Source: Gavia stellata
Lineage: Eukaryota; Chordata; Aves; Gaviiformes; Gaviidae
NCBI RefSeq assembly: GCF_030936135.1
Contig: NC_082613.1
Coordinates: 4,030,001-4,094,000 of the forward strand
Reading direction: 5' to 3'
DNA: 64,000 bases
Below, piece by piece: positions 62,492 through 64,000 of the stretch. Within the stretch, counting starts at the first letter, position 1. The number at the start of each line of letters is the position of its first letter. The notes under the pieces are model-generated. The model worked only from the letters and a program-made list of their open reading frames with translations, was not told where the DNA came from and ran no database searches. The translations under genes and the position numbers were made by a program.

Positions 62492-64000
62492 GTAATTTTT
62501 CAAAGTCCCAGTTCTGTGCAAAAGTGTTTGAATTGTTGTGCTAAGAATGAAAGATGCTGGTGTGAGTTGTGTCCTGACCTGAACTTGTAATTGTGCCAGC
62601 ACTGTTGTTCATGGCTCTGCCCTGAGAACGAAATCAGAAACTGGTCCAGCCAAAGTAGCAAAAATTAAATGTTTTATCAGGCTATTTTTCAGCCAGATCA
62701 GCTCCCTGGTCTGGTTTCTCTGCCCACAACTTTGCCATCCCATGGGAGCAGAGTGCTGGAGTGGGAGGGTGGGTGCGCAAAGCCGATACTGTTGTTGAAC
62801 ATGGAGGTTTCTCATCAAAGCCCAGGGCCAGTTTCTGAACTTGTTCAGAGAAGTCTTTTGCTTCCGACTTGGCTTCTTAAGAATTGGGGCAATGCTCTCA
62901 TAAATAGAAGGTCTCCCAAGAAACCAGAGACTCTACTGCCCATTTCTACTCGTAAGAACGATAAATTGGTTATATACGTAGCTAAACAGCCACTCTTTGC
63001 AAAAGAACAGGAGCATGCAAAGCAGTTACATTTTGGCTCATGGGACGCTTCCCATCCGCCTTGGCAACTTGAAATGCCAAAGAACTGCTTCAGACCATGA
63101 AAGTGTTGCTTCTTAGCCATCTGTTTGTAGCCTGAATGTTGCCGTTATGAAAGGGATGGGTAGATTCAGCTGGATGAGGGAAGCTTATATTTCTTTCTCA
63201 TCAGGATCATGTAGAGCTTTTGGATCTTCTAAAATAAAATTCCAGTGAGTCCCAGCCAAGGTTAAAGCTGCTAAGTATTAAAACAAAGATGTATTGGTAA
63301 GCAAGTCTGCCTTAGTGTGCCAAACGGAAATTTTATTGTTTCTGTCTTAGACTTTGGTGTTGCTGGATGCACAGTACATCCATGTACCAGGGCAAAAGGG
63401 CTGCATGGTACAAAGTGATTCTTTAATATAGAAACGTCATGACATTTCTTGGGTATATCGGTGGCTCGGGGCTCTCCAGGAAGGGAGGGAAAATTGAGGG
63501 AGGAGAGATGTGTTGGGATCCTTGTTCAATGCCACTTCTGCTGATGACTGTCTCTGCCTCCCAGAATTCCCCTCCTCCACTCTCATTTGGATGCATCTTC
63601 GCTCTTGGCCCCACACTGTGCTCTAATGTTGCAGCACATATTTGTAAGCAGCTGTTGCACTTCACCCAGAACAGATCGCACTTGCCTGGAGGAGAAAACA
63701 TTTCCTACTTGGGTGCTTTGTACAGTGAGCACATAACATCTGTAAAGCCCTTTGGGATACATCAGGACAAAGATGCTGGTAAATAGAACTTCTCATGGCA
63801 TTGCTATACTCTGTTAGCAAGCCCAGAAGCACTTAGAAGTCAGCAGAAATATGATAATTCCAGCTGAGATAGTGAGTAATCAGTGAAATACTGCCATTCT
63901 CCATGGCTCCAGCAGCAGCTGTGTCCAGATTTCCCACTGAAGTGGGCACTGCTGGGCAGTCATCCCACGCCTCCTGCCCTGACGTAGCATGGAGCCAGCA
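62492..64000 (+). other. LAMA5: LAMA5 intron 6, 5' part, cut by window end
   Basis: Begins gtaatt. No LE-type cysteine-rich exon follows within the window. A CR1/L3-like fragment lies at 63735-63785. Confidence 0.85.
63735..63785 (+). repeat. CR1/L3-like 3' tail fragment
   Basis: Atctgtaaagccctttggga then tacatcaggacaaagatgct matches the widespread tail consensus ctgtaaagc.ctttgagat.ct..ggatgaaaggcgct. It is short but characteristic. Confidence 0.5.

Overview
This is vertebrate nuclear DNA, most likely from a bird. Coding sequence occurs as short exons with GT/AG splice junctions separated by introns of 0.25 to 34 kb. A CpG-rich promoter precedes the first exon. Interspersed repeats are few and old: decayed MIR-like, tRNA-SINE-like and CR1/L3-like fragments, with no young LINE, LTR or DNA transposon recognised. 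The repeat profile fits a sauropsid and favours a bird, but the species cannot be fixed from the sequence alone.

One gene is supported: the 5' part of LAMA5 (laminin subunit alpha-5) on the + strand. Six coding exons lie at 16482-16784, 22903-23055, 57330-57447, 61379-61497, 61748-61918 and 62394-62491. Joined, they give 962 nt with an unbroken frame: 320 residues plus two bases of the next codon. The product holds a signal peptide, the whole laminin N-terminal (LN, domain VI) polymerisation domain and the first cysteines of the first laminin-type EGF (LE) repeat. The rest of the gene lies beyond the right edge.

Layout: 1-16089 is upstream DNA with no recognised gene, holding old repeat fragments, candidate conserved non-coding stretches and some palindromes. 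16090-17050 is the CpG-island promoter, exon 1 and the start of intron 1. Intron 1 is 6.1 kb and intron 2 is 34.3 kb. Exons 3-6 follow at 57-62.5 kb, and the window ends inside intron 6.

No RNA gene, CRISPR array, intact mobile element or second protein-coding gene could be supported. Most open reading frames of 60-240 codons in the window are chance frames in non-coding or GC-rich DNA. I found no new biological system. The items worth checking are regulatory or evolutionary: a 12-bp tandem repeat inside the signal peptide, an upstream reading frame overlapping the start codon, several inverted-repeat motifs, a diverged 43-bp duplicated element and ancient SINE/LINE relics.
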